Part shown: positions 17,728-25,935 of the stretch, one piece after another | How positions within the stretch are numbered: position 1 is the first letter of the stretch | How the letters are laid out: each line of letters opens with the position of its first letter | Origin: Limnothrix sp. CACIAM 69d | Lineage (GTDB): Bacteria > Cyanobacteriota > Cyanobacteriia > CACIAM-69d | Assembly (NCBI GenBank): GCA_001913845.2 | Contig: MKGP02000076.1 | Coordinates: 1 to 64,000 of the forward strand | Direction: 5' to 3' | Length of the DNA: 64,000 nucleotides | Program-made: the position numbers and the translations under genes | Notes under the pieces: model-generated | Databases searched by the model: none | What the model was told of the DNA's origin: nothing | What the model saw: the letters and a program-made list of their open reading frames with translations, nothing else

Positions 17728-17797
17728 GGGCTTAAGCCCCTTGTCTTTGTCGGTCGGTGAGGCCCGCAAGGTAGCCGTTTTGGCTGTTCAGGCATCC
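17721..17797. mobile_element. MITE-like element remnant (copy 2) at the potC 3' end
   Basis: The perfect palindrome CAAGGGGCTTAAGCCCCTTG is at 17724-17743, and the right end GCTGTTCAGGCATCC finishes near 17797. The potC stop codon (17799-17801) begins just beyond that end. No clear left terminus was found; the tandem repeat occupies that side. The hairpin probably acts at the 3' end of the pot transcript. Confidence 0.65.
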
Positions 17798-17798
17798 T

Positions 17799-18650
17799 TT
17801 AAGAAGGCTTTTTCTCGCTTTGGAACCGGAGCCACTCCGCCAAAAAGGCGATCGCCCCGGAACCCAACAGCAACAACACACTCAAGGCATTCACATCTGG
17901 CTTCACCCCCGTGCGAATCCGGCTAAAAATTTCCATGGGGAGTGTTGTTGCACCGCCACCGGCTGTGAAACTGGCAATCAAAAAGTCATCCAAGCTGAGC
18001 ACAAAGGCCAACAAACAGCCCGACATAATCCCCGGCACCAGTTGCGGCAACAGCACCTGAAAGAAAGACTGAACCGGCGTTGCGCCCAAATCCTGGGCCG
18101 CTTCTTCCAAATAGGGATTGAGATCCGCCAAGCGAGTGGAAACCGCCAGGGCAATATAGGCCAAGCAGAAGACAATATGAGCCGCCACGATCGTCCAAAA
18201 GCTGAGGGGAATCGTCAGAGCCGCCAAGAATACCAACGTGGCCACCGCGATCGCAATGTCCGGGACGATCAGGGGCAAATAGGACATGCCTAGATATAAC
18301 CCCTTGCCCCAAAATCGATAGCGGGCCAAGCCAACGGCCATCGTGGTTCCCAACACAGCCGACACCACCACAGCGCCCAGCCCTACTGCCAGGCTGGTCT
18401 GCAAGGCTCCCAAAATCCGCCCATCCCGCAGCAGCTTGGCATACCACTCCAGGGTGAACCCTGTCCAACCGGCGCTGTAGGGCGACTGATTGAAGCTATA
18501 GACCGTCAGTACCAGAATCGGCAGGTACATCAGGAAGAACATGACCGAGGTAAATGCGCCCTGCCAGGTCAGGCGAGGCTTACGCAATCGAGCCATAGCG
18601 TCTGCGAGGGCCTCCTGGGAATCCGTTGAAGCAGGATCGAGATCGAGCAT
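17799..18650 (-). CDS. potC: Spermidine/putrescine ABC transporter permease PotC
   Basis: An inner-membrane permease of about 283 residues with six hydrophobic helices and the binding-protein-dependent transport signature EEAAQDLGATPVQSFFQVLLPQLVPGI (described here by its EAA core). It is the last gene of the minus-strand order potA-potD-potB-potC. ATG 18650 (MLDLDPAST) is preferred; an in-frame TTG at 18674 would add eight residues. The C-terminus ends FQSEKKPS next to a MITE-like element, whose insertion may have set the stop. Confidence 0.9.
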   Translation of the reverse strand: MLDLDPASTDSQEALADAMARLRKPRLTWQGAFTSVMFFLMYLPILVLTVYSFNQSPYSAGWTGFTLEWYAKLLRDGRILGALQTSLAVGLGAVVVSAVLGTTMAVGLARYRFWGKGLYLGMSYLPLIVPDIAIAVATLVFLAALTIPLSFWTIVAAHIVFCLAYIALAVSTRLADLNPYLEEAAQDLGATPVQSFFQVLLPQLVPGIMSGCLLAFVLSLDDFLIASFTAGGGATTLPMEIFSRIRTGVKPDVNALSVLLLLGSGAIAFLAEWLRFQSEKKPS

Positions 18651-18729
18651 GGGGCGATCGGGAAGAGCAATCAAAGGGAATCAAGCAAAGACAAACGAAC
18701 CACTGCACCATCATGCATCCCCAAACATC

Positions 18730-19623
18730 CTAGGCAGCGGGGCGGCCATCACCGTAGCGAATGAGCAACGCAATCCCCAAACTGACAGCCAGGATCATCA
18801 GCATACTCAAAGCCGAACCAAAGCCCCAATTTTGGGTCGCACCCAGAAACTGGTTATAGATTAGCCGGGAAGCCGTCATGCTGGAGGCCCCGCCGAGCAA
18901 TTCCGGGTTCACAAAGTCGCCCAAACTGGTGATCAGCACCAACAACGAACCGGCGGCAATGCCCTGCAAGCTTTGGGGAACGGTCACTTTCCAGAAGGCC
19001 TCGATCGGGGTGGCCCCCAAATCCGCCGCCGCTTCCAACAATCGGCGATCGAGCTTTTCCAGAGAGGAGTACAGAATCAGCACCATATAGGGCAAAAAGC
19101 TGTAGGCCATCCCCAGGAGCACGGCGGGCGTTTGGTTCAAAATATCCAGACCCGGCAGCCCCACCAGTCCCAACAGGGAGTTCAACACGCCCGTGGGTCG
19201 CAAAATCGTAATCCAAGCGTAGGAGCGGAGCAGCGAAGAAGTCCACAGGGGCAGCGTAAAGGCCACCAACAGCAGGTTTTGCCACCGCTTGGGCGACATC
19301 AGCGCCAACCAGTAGGCCACCGGAAACCCCAGCAGCAAACAAACCACCGTTGTCCCGATCGCGTAGAACAGGGTGCGCCCAATCACTTGGAGATAGATGG
19401 GCTGAAACACCGTCAGGTAGTTGTCAATCCCTGAGGGGTTCACCAAATCACCGGGCTTGATGCCGGGAACCAGGCTGAGTTCAAAAATCACCAGCACCGG
19501 CAAAACCAACAGCAGCAATAGCCACAGGCCCGGCGGCCCCAACAGCGCCCAGGGGCCAACCCAACGGCGGGGTTTGGGGGCGGGAGCCTCAACGATCGGG
19601 TTAGCGGGGCTAGCGGGGGTCAT
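18730..19623 (-). CDS. potB: Spermidine/putrescine ABC transporter permease PotB
   Basis: A 297-residue permease. A proline-rich N-terminus precedes six hydrophobic helices and an EAA loop (LLEAAADLGATPIEAFW). It pairs with PotC to form the membrane channel for polyamine uptake driven by PotA. The start is ATG 19623. About 80-95 bp separate it from its neighbours, consistent with one operon. Confidence 0.93.
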   Translation of the reverse strand: MTPASPANPIVEAPAPKPRRWVGPWALLGPPGLWLLLLLVLPVLVIFELSLVPGIKPGDLVNPSGIDNYLTVFQPIYLQVIGRTLFYAIGTTVVCLLLGFPVAYWLALMSPKRWQNLLLVAFTLPLWTSSLLRSYAWITILRPTGVLNSLLGLVGLPGLDILNQTPAVLLGMAYSFLPYMVLILYSSLEKLDRRLLEAAADLGATPIEAFWKVTVPQSLQGIAAGSLLVLITSLGDFVNPELLGGASSMTASRLIYNQFLGATQNWGFGSALSMLMILAVSLGIALLIRYGDGRPAA

Positions 19624-19717
19624 AGGGCTTGTGAGGACTAATCAGCAAAGACAGTTCAAGGGGTTGGGCAGTTGGCGTGAACAGCTTAAATTAACAGTCA
19701 TTAAGGCTTGCTCGGCC

Positions 19718-20833
19718 CTAGCCGCTGGTTAGCTGAGTCCAGTAGCGATCGTAAAGGGAGGTGGCAGCGCCCACGGGAGCAATGCCCTCGCAGCGATCGA
19801 GCACCGATTGAGACGGGAACAGGCTGGGATTTTGCACCAAATCCGGTGGCAACTGCTCGATCGCCCGGCGGCTGGCGGTAGCAAACTTCAGGCGTTGGGT
19901 CATGCCTGCGGCCACCTCCGGCTGCAACGTGAAATTCATCCAAGCATAGGCCGCTTCCACATTGGGCGCACTGATCGGGATCGCCATCGTGTCCGTCCAG
20001 AGGGAAGAGCCGCTGGCGGGAATCACATAGCCCAACTGGTCGTTTTCCTCGATCGCCTCGATCGCATCGGAGGAAAACCCCATGGCGATCGTTAAATCCC
20101 CCGCCAAAATCCGGTCTTTCCAACCATCCGTGGTGAATTGGGCGATCGCCGGTCGCAGTTCCCGCAACGCTTCGTAGGCCTGGCGAATTTGATCGGGATC
20201 CTGGGAGTTGTAGGAATGGCCCAACCGGCGCAAGGCCAAGCCCATGGTTTCCCGCTGATCATTAAACAACGTCACCTGGCGCTGGAGGCGGGCCCGGTTG
20301 GCCCACAAAAATTCCCAATCCGTTGGCGGGCGATCGACCCGTTGCCGGTTGTAAATCAAGCCCGTTGTGCCCCAAGCGGCCGGGACGCTGTGGCCATTTT
20401 TGGGGTCATAGCTGGGATTTTGGTAGGTTTCCAGCAAATCCTGCAATCCAAGCAATCGATCGTGATCCAACTCCCGCAACAGATTGCGCTCTCGCATCTG
20501 CCGCACCATGTAATCAGAGGGATAGATGATGCTGTATTGACTGCCGCCGCCCGCTTGCAGCTTGGCCAACATCACCTCATTGGAATCAAAAATATCCACC
20601 ACCACCGACAGGCCCGTTTCCTTTTGGAACCGAGCGATCAGTAGCTCATCGGTGTAGCCAGCCCAGGTGTAGATATAAAGCTTGGAAGGATCCCCGACTG
20701 CGCCCGGCGATGGCCGCACCTGGGCCAAGCGCCAGCCACAGCCCGTCATGGCCAGGCCAGCGGCCGCCACCGAAGTGCGGCGCAAGAAGTCACGACGGGA
20801 AAGGGCACGACGAGAAGGGGCAACGGAAGCCAT
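19718..20833 (-). CDS. potD: Polyamine-binding lipoprotein PotD
   Basis: A 371-residue extracytoplasmic binding protein that delivers spermidine or putrescine to PotBC. The N-terminus has a twin-arginine motif (SRRDFLRR, residues 12-19), a hydrophobic stretch and a lipobox ending at C32 (AMTGC). It therefore appears to be Tat-exported and lipid-anchored. The mature part has the PotD/PotF fold marks LYIYTWAGYTDE and AYAWMNFTLQPEVAA. It sits between potA and potB in the operon. Confidence 0.93.
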   Translation of the reverse strand: MASVAPSRRALSRRDFLRRTSVAAAGLAMTGCGWRLAQVRPSPGAVGDPSKLYIYTWAGYTDELLIARFQKETGLSVVVDIFDSNEVMLAKLQAGGGSQYSIIYPSDYMVRQMRERNLLRELDHDRLLGLQDLLETYQNPSYDPKNGHSVPAAWGTTGLIYNRQRVDRPPTDWEFLWANRARLQRQVTLFNDQRETMGLALRRLGHSYNSQDPDQIRQAYEALRELRPAIAQFTTDGWKDRILAGDLTIAMGFSSDAIEAIEENDQLGYVIPASGSSLWTDTMAIPISAPNVEAAYAWMNFTLQPEVAAGMTQRLKFATASRRAIEQLPPDLVQNPSLFPSQSVLDRCEGIAPVGAATSLYDRYWTQLTSG

Positions 20834-20939
20834 GAATGATCAAAGCAAGGTTGGGTAGAGCGCTGGCTGGGCCATGCTTTGGGGAACCAGGACTGCGGGA
20901 GTGAGTCCCTGGGGAATGGTTGATTAGCCCCCCTTCGCC

Positions 20940-22103
20940 CTAGGCTGCGGGCATGGCCAGGGCATCGGCCGTTGACCAATAGGCATAAATGGGGGTTTTG
21001 AGGGCGGGCAATTCGCCGCCGGTATTCACCTGCATGACCGTTAACCGATCGCCCGATCGCAGTTCTACCACGTAATGCACATGGGTTCCCAGGTACATCA
21101 CGTTCTGCAACCAGCCCTCAAAGCAGTTCACCGCTAGATCGGGCGGGTAAAGACTAACTTGAATTTTTTCGGGGCGCACGCTCACGGCCGCCGCCTCGCC
21201 CGCGCTGCCGGCCCAATCGCCGCTGGGGGCCGCCACCAGCTTCAGGCCGCTGTCGGTCACGATCGCGCTGCCGGTGCGATCGAACTCCGCCACCCGGCCT
21301 CGAAACAGATTCGTATCCCCAATGAAGTCCGCCACAAACGGCGTGCGCGGCGACTCATAAATCTCGCTGGGACTGCCCACCTGTTCCACGCGCCCTTCAT
21401 TCATCACCGCGATTCGATCGGACAGGCTGAGAGCTTCCTCTTGGTCATGGGTCACCATCACAAAGGTCAACCCCAGTTCCCGATGCAGCGTGGATAGTTC
21501 CATCTGCATTTCCTTGCGCAGTTTCAAGTCCAACGCGCCCAAGGGTTCATCCAACAGCAGCACCGCCGGTCGGTTCACCAGGGCCCGCGCTAGGGCCACC
21601 CGCTGTTGCTGACCGCCCGATAGCTGGTTGGGATAGCGCCGGGCGAATTTCTCCATCTTCACCAGGGCCAAGGCCTCGTTTACCCGCTCCTCGGTTTCCG
21701 CCTTGCCACAGCGCTTGATCCGCAAACCAAAGGCCACATTGTCCCAAATGGTCATGTGTCCAAAGAGCGCATAGCTTTGAAACACGGTGTTGACGGGGCG
21801 CTGGTAAGGAGGCACATTCAGCATCGATTGCCCCCTAACCAGCACCTCGCCGGCCGAAGGTTGCTCAAAGCCAGCCACGAGGCGCAGGGTGGTGGTTTTG
21901 CCGCAACCGGAGGGACCCAAAATACTGAAAAACTCACCCCGCCCGATGTGGAGATCCACGCCGCGCACAGCGGTTTCGCCGTTATAGACTTTGAAGACTT
22001 TTCGTAACTCGACATCCAGTTGGGTATCGGTTTCGATCGCCTGGCTGGCTCGGATTGCGGTTTGGGACATGGCCGGTGATGCTGCCGGGGATTGAAAGAC
22101 CAT
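20940..22103 (-). CDS. potA: Polyamine ABC transporter ATPase PotA
   Basis: A 387-residue ATPase that powers polyamine import through PotBC. Walker A (GPSGCGKTT), signature (LSGGQQQR), Walker B (LLLDEP) and the H-loop VTHDQEEA are intact. The C-terminal TOBE-like domain (FRGRVAEFD to SVRPEKI) is present. It is first of four minus-strand pot genes. ATG 22103 gives a 33-residue polar leader before the ATPase domain; ATG 22070 (MSQTAIRAS) is an alternative. Confidence 0.93.
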   Translation of the reverse strand: MVFQSPAASPAMSQTAIRASQAIETDTQLDVELRKVFKVYNGETAVRGVDLHIGRGEFFSILGPSGCGKTTTLRLVAGFEQPSAGEVLVRGQSMLNVPPYQRPVNTVFQSYALFGHMTIWDNVAFGLRIKRCGKAETEERVNEALALVKMEKFARRYPNQLSGGQQQRVALARALVNRPAVLLLDEPLGALDLKLRKEMQMELSTLHRELGLTFVMVTHDQEEALSLSDRIAVMNEGRVEQVGSPSEIYESPRTPFVADFIGDTNLFRGRVAEFDRTGSAIVTDSGLKLVAAPSGDWAGSAGEAAAVSVRPEKIQVSLYPPDLAVNCFEGWLQNVMYLGTHVHYVVELRSGDRLTVMQVNTGGELPALKTPIYAYWSTADALAMPAA

Positions 22104-22192
22104 CGAGGCAATTGTTCCAGGGTAGTTGTTCTAGGGCAGTTGTTCAAACCTGGCGGTTCACGAGCGATCGAACCTCAGTTTTGAGCTTCGTC

Positions 22193-22255
22193 ACTGAACA
22201 ACGGGAACTGAACAACGGGAACTGAACAACGAGAACTGGACAACGGGAATTGAAC
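22193..22255. repeat. 14-bp tandem repeat between potA and the PBP2-like gene
   Basis: Four and a half copies of ACTGAACAACGGGA (22193, 22207, 22221, 22235, partial 22249), with single-base changes in later units. It lies in the divergent promoter region of potA and the PBP2-like gene. Confidence 0.85.
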
Positions 22256-22402
22256 AAATCTTGCCCTATTCTATGCCGACTATTTCGGGTTTTGCGACGA
22301 ACTCCATCGGCGGCGGTCTGCGGGAGCAGTCTGTGGCAAGCTGAATTAAATCGCCCTTGATTAGCCCTTTTCGCTGCGCCCGCGCTGGGCTGTTACCGTT
22401 CC

Positions 22403-24247
22403 ATGGTCGCATCGCCTCCTCCCAACTCGCCCAAATTGGATCAGCAGCCGGAACGGACGATCGGGCGGCGCTACCAGCCGTTGGGCTGCTTGATTGTGGC
22501 CGTGGTGTTGCTGGGGGGCATTGGTGGCCGGTTGGCCTATCTGCAACTGATTGAAGGACAGCGCTATCGACAATTGGCGGCGGCCAGCCGAATTCGGCTG
22601 ATGCCAACCCTGCCAACCCGGGCCGCCCTGCTGGATCGATCGGGGCGAGTGTTGGTGGATAATCGCCCCTCCATTTCGGCCATGGCTTGGCCCGTGGCCC
22701 AATCGCCGCAGGAATGGCGGGCCCTGTTGCCGGAGTTGGCCCGCGTGTTGGGGCGGCCGGAGTCGGAATTGCTGGCACGACTGGAGCAGGCCGGTTGGCG
22801 ATCGCCCGTACTGGTGCGCTTGGCCCGGGGGCTGCCCCCTTCGCAAATGACCACGGTGGCGGAGTTGGCCACTCAAGTGCGCGGCCTGGCGATCCAGCCC
22901 GAGGCGGAGCGCGACTATCCCCACGGACAGCTCGCCCAGACCATTTTGGGCAAGGTGGGGGAGGTGAATGCGGCGGAGGTCGATCGACTGGAACCGCTGC
23001 AAGATTACCGATCGGGCGATCTGATTGGGCGATCGGGCTTGGAAGCGGCCCTAGAGGCCCAACTGCGGGGCCAGTCCGGGGGCGAGCAAGTGGAACTCGA
23101 TCGCAACGGCCTGCCCGTGCGCGTGTTGGCCCGCAAACCCACGGAACCGCCCACACCGGTTCGCTTGACCTTAGATTTACCGCTGCAACAAACCCTGGAA
23201 GGGCTGATTAACGGAGTCAGCGGGGCCGCAGTCGCCCTGGATCCGGACAATGGCGCGGTGTTGGCCATGGCCGGCCAATGGCCCAACCCGGGTCAAGGGG
23301 GCAACCGGGCCCTGAAAGCCATTCGCCCGGGCGCATTGTTCAAATGGATTACCGCTGTGGCGGCGTTGGAGTCGGGGCAAATGGCCCTTCATCAGCGGTG
23401 GCGGATCGATCGTCGCAGTCGTCCCGGTGGGTTGCCCTGGGCGGAATTTACCAAGGTCACTTGGCCGAGCATTGTCACCCTTAACTTTCAAGAGGCCTTG
23501 GGCAAGTTAGACACCCAAGACAGTGATGCATTTTTTGAGCAGGTGGCGCTCCGGCTGGATAGCACCAACACGATCGCCTGGGCCCGTCGGTTTGGGTTTG
23601 GCCAGCGATCGGGCATTGAACTGGCCGAGGATGAGGATCCGGGCCCCAGCTTGGAAGCCCTTTGGAAACGGGAATCGGTGCAAGCCCGCTGGTATTTGGG
23701 CGAAGGGGTGAATCTGGCCCTGGGCCGGGGCGAAATGGCCGCCTCGCCCCTGCAAATTGCCGTGATGGCCGCCGTGGCGGTGAATGGGGGCTATCGGGTG
23801 CAACCCCATTTAGTCAAGGATCGATCGGCCCAGGTCAGCCGAGAATTTTTGGGATTGCAGCCCAGCACCTTGGAACTGTTGAGATCGGCCCTGCAACCGC
23901 GCACCAGCAGCCTCCCCGTTCCCGAGGCGAGCCAGCCTCCCGATCGCCCACCCCAACCCAACGCCGTGATCGGCTGGTTGGCCACCCACAGCCTGGTGCG
24001 GCAAAGCGACCAACCGATCGGCGCTTGGGCCGTGGCAGCGGGCCCCGCCAACGATCCCAAAATTGTCGTGGTCACCTTTGTGGAGCAGCCGAGCGATCGC
24101 CCCTTGGCCCCCGTCGATCCCGCCGTAACTCCATCCAACGGTGCAGCGAGCCAAGAACCCAGCGCTCCCGCCGCCCAAGCCGCCGAACAAATTGCCGGGG
24201 CAACGGTGGTCAACTATGTGCAATCGCTCGATCGCTGGCTGCCCTAG
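22403..24247 (+). CDS. PBP2-like protein without transpeptidase active-site motifs
   Basis: A 614-residue class B penicillin-binding protein homologue: one N-terminal membrane helix (about 27-47), a pedestal domain (about 60-245) and a transpeptidase fold (about 250-560). PBP2 (MrdA) normally cross-links peptidoglycan during elongation. The SxxK motif reads A311-L-F-K314 in PGALFK, so the nucleophilic Ser is Ala (codon GCA at 23333-23335). The SxN position reads QDSDAFF, and where KTG is expected (about 500-525) the sequence is Pro-rich with no KTG. The fold motif GRGEMAASPLQIA and the dimer-type pedestal remain. The gene is full-length and in frame, so it looks like a maintained pseudoenzyme or scaffold rather than decay. 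Confidence 0.85.
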   Translation: MVASPPPNSPKLDQQPERTIGRRYQPLGCLIVAVVLLGGIGGRLAYLQLIEGQRYRQLAAASRIRLMPTLPTRAALLDRSGRVLVDNRPSISAMAWPVAQSPQEWRALLPELARVLGRPESELLARLEQAGWRSPVLVRLARGLPPSQMTTVAELATQVRGLAIQPEAERDYPHGQLAQTILGKVGEVNAAEVDRLEPLQDYRSGDLIGRSGLEAALEAQLRGQSGGEQVELDRNGLPVRVLARKPTEPPTPVRLTLDLPLQQTLEGLINGVSGAAVALDPDNGAVLAMAGQWPNPGQGGNRALKAIRPGALFKWITAVAALESGQMALHQRWRIDRRSRPGGLPWAEFTKVTWPSIVTLNFQEALGKLDTQDSDAFFEQVALRLDSTNTIAWARRFGFGQRSGIELAEDEDPGPSLEALWKRESVQARWYLGEGVNLALGRGEMAASPLQIAVMAAVAVNGGYRVQPHLVKDRSAQVSREFLGLQPSTLELLRSALQPRTSSLPVPEASQPPDRPPQPNAVIGWLATHSLVRQSDQPIGAWAVAAGPANDPKIVVVTFVEQPSDRPLAPVDPAVTPSNGAASQEPSAPAAQAAEQIAGATVVNYVQSLDRWLP

Positions 24248-24630
24248 GGCGGACAGCTAATGCTCATCAGGTCTTCGCGGATCCAGGCCCGGCGATCAGG
24301 CGGCACGATCTCGCCCTGACCCGATCGGGACTTGGTGACCATGTGCCACTGATTGCCCTGGCCATCGGTGTGGGTCAGGGGATTGGGTCCCCACCGCTCA
24401 TTCGTGTCGTTGAGCAAAATCACCGTACTGCTGGGGTTGACCCGATCCACGATCGAGAATTGAGTGCCTGGGCCCGATCGCAAATTCACCGCTGAATTAC
24501 TGCGAATCGTGCCAAAACAATTGGTTCCAAGGAATTGCCCTGAACTAGGCGGGGCGATCGCAAGACTCAAAATTGTGGCAACGCCCATTGAGATCGGCGC
24601 AAAGGGAAGTGATTGAACAAGAAATTTCAT
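24244..24630 (-). CDS. Exported SH3-like domain protein
   Basis: A 128-residue protein with a signal peptide (about 1-31, cleavage after PPSSG or nearby) and one bacterial SH3-type domain. The domain opens with SAVNLRSGPGTQFSIVDRV, the usual VNLRxGPGxxY pattern of cell-wall-associated SH3 domains. Two cysteines (C38 in GTNCFGT and the C-terminal SCPP) may pair. Its stop overlaps the stop of the convergent PBP2-like gene by 4 bp. A link to cell-wall biology fits both, but direct interaction is inference. Confidence 0.82.
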   Translation of the reverse strand: MKFLVQSLPFAPISMGVATILSLAIAPPSSGQFLGTNCFGTIRSNSAVNLRSGPGTQFSIVDRVNPSSTVILLNDTNERWGPNPLTHTDGQGNQWHMVTKSRSGQGEIVPPDRRAWIREDLMSISCPP

Positions 24631-24685
24631 AACCTGATCTTGGACTGAATCTTTAATGTTTGAAGTTTCTAAAGGACTAATCTAA

Positions 24686-24816
24686 GAGGATGTCTGAAAA
24701 GTGTCTTTTGGCACGGGCAATGCACCAATAGTCGTGGGGGCAAGGGGCTTGAGCATCTTGTCTTCGTCGATCGATGAGGCGTGTAGAGTATCGATTTTGG
24801 CTTTTCAGACATCCTC
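24686..24816. mobile_element. Best-preserved MITE-like element, 131 bp (copy 3)
   Basis: The ends are perfect 16-bp inverted repeats, GAGGATGTCTGAAAAG and its complement. They are flanked on both sides by TAA (24683-24685 and 24817-24819; CTAA if one base of the end is counted). There is no coding capacity. The core palindrome is decayed (CAAGGGGCTTGAGCATCTTG). Short TA-containing target repeats suggest mobilisation by a transposase elsewhere in the genome. The right end supplies the last codons and stop of cutA. Confidence 0.85.
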
Positions 24817-25146
24817 TAAGGAGTCAGGCTCTGAGGAACCAGCAAAAGGCACAACGGAATTGAGCCAATTTTGGAATCCTGAATTCACCCCGTTGGGAAC
24901 CCATTCAGCAATGCAGTTAGTATACGTAATATGAGATTGAATCACGGATTCAATTTGCGATCGATAGCCCGCTTGAGTTTTTAAAATCAGAACAATTTCC
25001 GGCTCTTCATGCACTTCACCTTCCCAGACATAGGCACAGGTGATTGGGAACCAGTTGGCACAAACTGCTAATTTTTGGGCAAAGAGGTCTCGACTAATTT
25101 GGCGAGCTTCTTCAGCCGTGTTGAGCGTAATATAGTAGAAAACCAT
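24805..25146 (-). CDS. cutA: CutA1-family protein
   Basis: A 113-residue trimeric ferredoxin-like protein of the CutA1 family, named for divalent-cation tolerance; its real role is debated. The family motifs VCANWFPITCAYVWEGEVHEE and EIVLILKT are clear. ATG 25146 (MVFYYITLN) is preferred. The C-terminus is odd: the final residues L-E-D-V and stop come from the flanking repeat and inverted-repeat end of a MITE-like element. About 15 residues follow the last conserved region, so the original end was altered. Confidence 0.9.
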   Translation of the reverse strand: MVFYYITLNTAEEARQISRDLFAQKLAVCANWFPITCAYVWEGEVHEEPEIVLILKTQAGYRSQIESVIQSHITYTNCIAEWVPNGVNSGFQNWLNSVVPFAGSSEPDSLEDV

Positions 25147-25169
25147 TTTGAGAGAATATTTGAACAATC

Positions 25170-25232
25170 TTGCTAATTTGAAAATTTGCTAATTTGAAAA
25201 CTTGCCAATTTGAAAACTTGCCAATTTGAAAA
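25170..25232. repeat. 16-bp tandem repeat in the cutA leader
   Basis: Four units of TTGCTAATTTGAAAA or TTGCCAATTTGAAAA, each plus one spacer base, start at 25170, 25186, 25202 and 25218. They lie 25-90 bp upstream of the cutA start on the minus strand, where a promoter or leader is expected. Confidence 0.85.
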
Positions 25233-25278
25233 ATTTGAACAGTGCTTCCCAGTCTTGAGCTAAAAACCAGCAATCCTA

Positions 25279-25389
25279 GAGACAAGAAAATCAAGAATCG
25301 GCAATCTTCGGGACAAGGGGCTTAATCCCCTTGCCTTCGGCGATCTCGGCAGTTGGCAAAATATCAATGGGTGCTTTTCAGACATCCCC
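25279..25389. mobile_element. Degenerate MITE-like element (copy 4)
   Basis: The core CAAGGGGCTTAATCCCCTTG (25314-25333, one change from palindrome) and the right end CTTTTCAGACATCCC are well kept. The left end GAGACAAGAAAATC is decayed. Just beyond (25390-25490) lies a run of imperfect repeats of GGAATCTGAAAT type, a low-complexity microsatellite. Confidence 0.65.
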
Positions 25390-25479
25390 TGAAATTGAAT
25401 TTGGAGCCGGATTTGGAATCTGAAATTTGAGATTTGGAATCTGAAATCTGAAATCTGGAATTTGAGGTTAATTCTGAAA

Positions 25480-25935
25480 TTAATGGTGACTGGTCGGGAA
25501 AAAGTATCGCGTTTCTCCTTGCTGCCCAATTTGATATTCTGCCCCAAATTCAATCGACATGCGATCGAGATAGGCGCGGGCCCGATCGGCCTCCAAGCCC
25601 GATCGCATGGCAAATTCAAAGAGGGTGACCTGGCCTTGGCCTTCAGCCAACAATTCCATCAGGCATTGGCGTAGCTGTTCCTGTTGTTGGCGTTCTTGAT
25701 TTTTCTGTTGTGTTTGATGCTGTTTTTTAAGATCCCAAAGTAGCCATCCACCACCCGCCACAAAGGGCGCACCAAAGACAACACATCCCAAAATGGCGCT
25801 TTGGTTTTCGCGTTCCCGATCGGCAACGGTTTGCCCCGGTTCCAAGGGTGACAACGGAACCAAAAGGGCGACCAGCCAAAAGAAGCCGCCCAGGGTGAGA
25901 AAGCTGCCCGCCAGAATTTTCTTAATGACTTTCAT
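25480..25935 (-). CDS. Small membrane protein of unknown function
   Basis: A 151-residue protein. Two hydrophobic segments (about 7-30 and 50-75) are followed by a Gln/Lys-rich helix (QQKNQERQQQEQLRQ) and a soluble C-terminal part with a winged-helix-like feel (FEFAMRSGLEADRARAYLDRMS). I do not recognise the family. ATG 25935 (MKVIKKIL) lies inside the argD end: the genes overlap by 14 bp, so translation is probably coupled to argD. Confidence 0.72.
   Translation of the reverse strand: MKVIKKILAGSFLTLGGFFWLVALLVPLSPLEPGQTVADRERENQSAILGCVVFGAPFVAGGGWLLWDLKKQHQTQQKNQERQQQEQLRQCLMELLAEGQGQVTLFEFAMRSGLEADRARAYLDRMSIEFGAEYQIGQQGETRYFFPTSHH

Noticed and set aside
17585-17797. Possible CRISPR array
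   Set aside because: The 68-bp units are contiguous tandem copies without variable spacers between short repeats, and no cas genes are near.
25260-25619. Frame with repeated FQIS-NFRFQI-like peptides
   Set aside because: Product of the GGAATCTGAAAT-type microsatellite and a MITE remnant, a pattern that often yields false genes.
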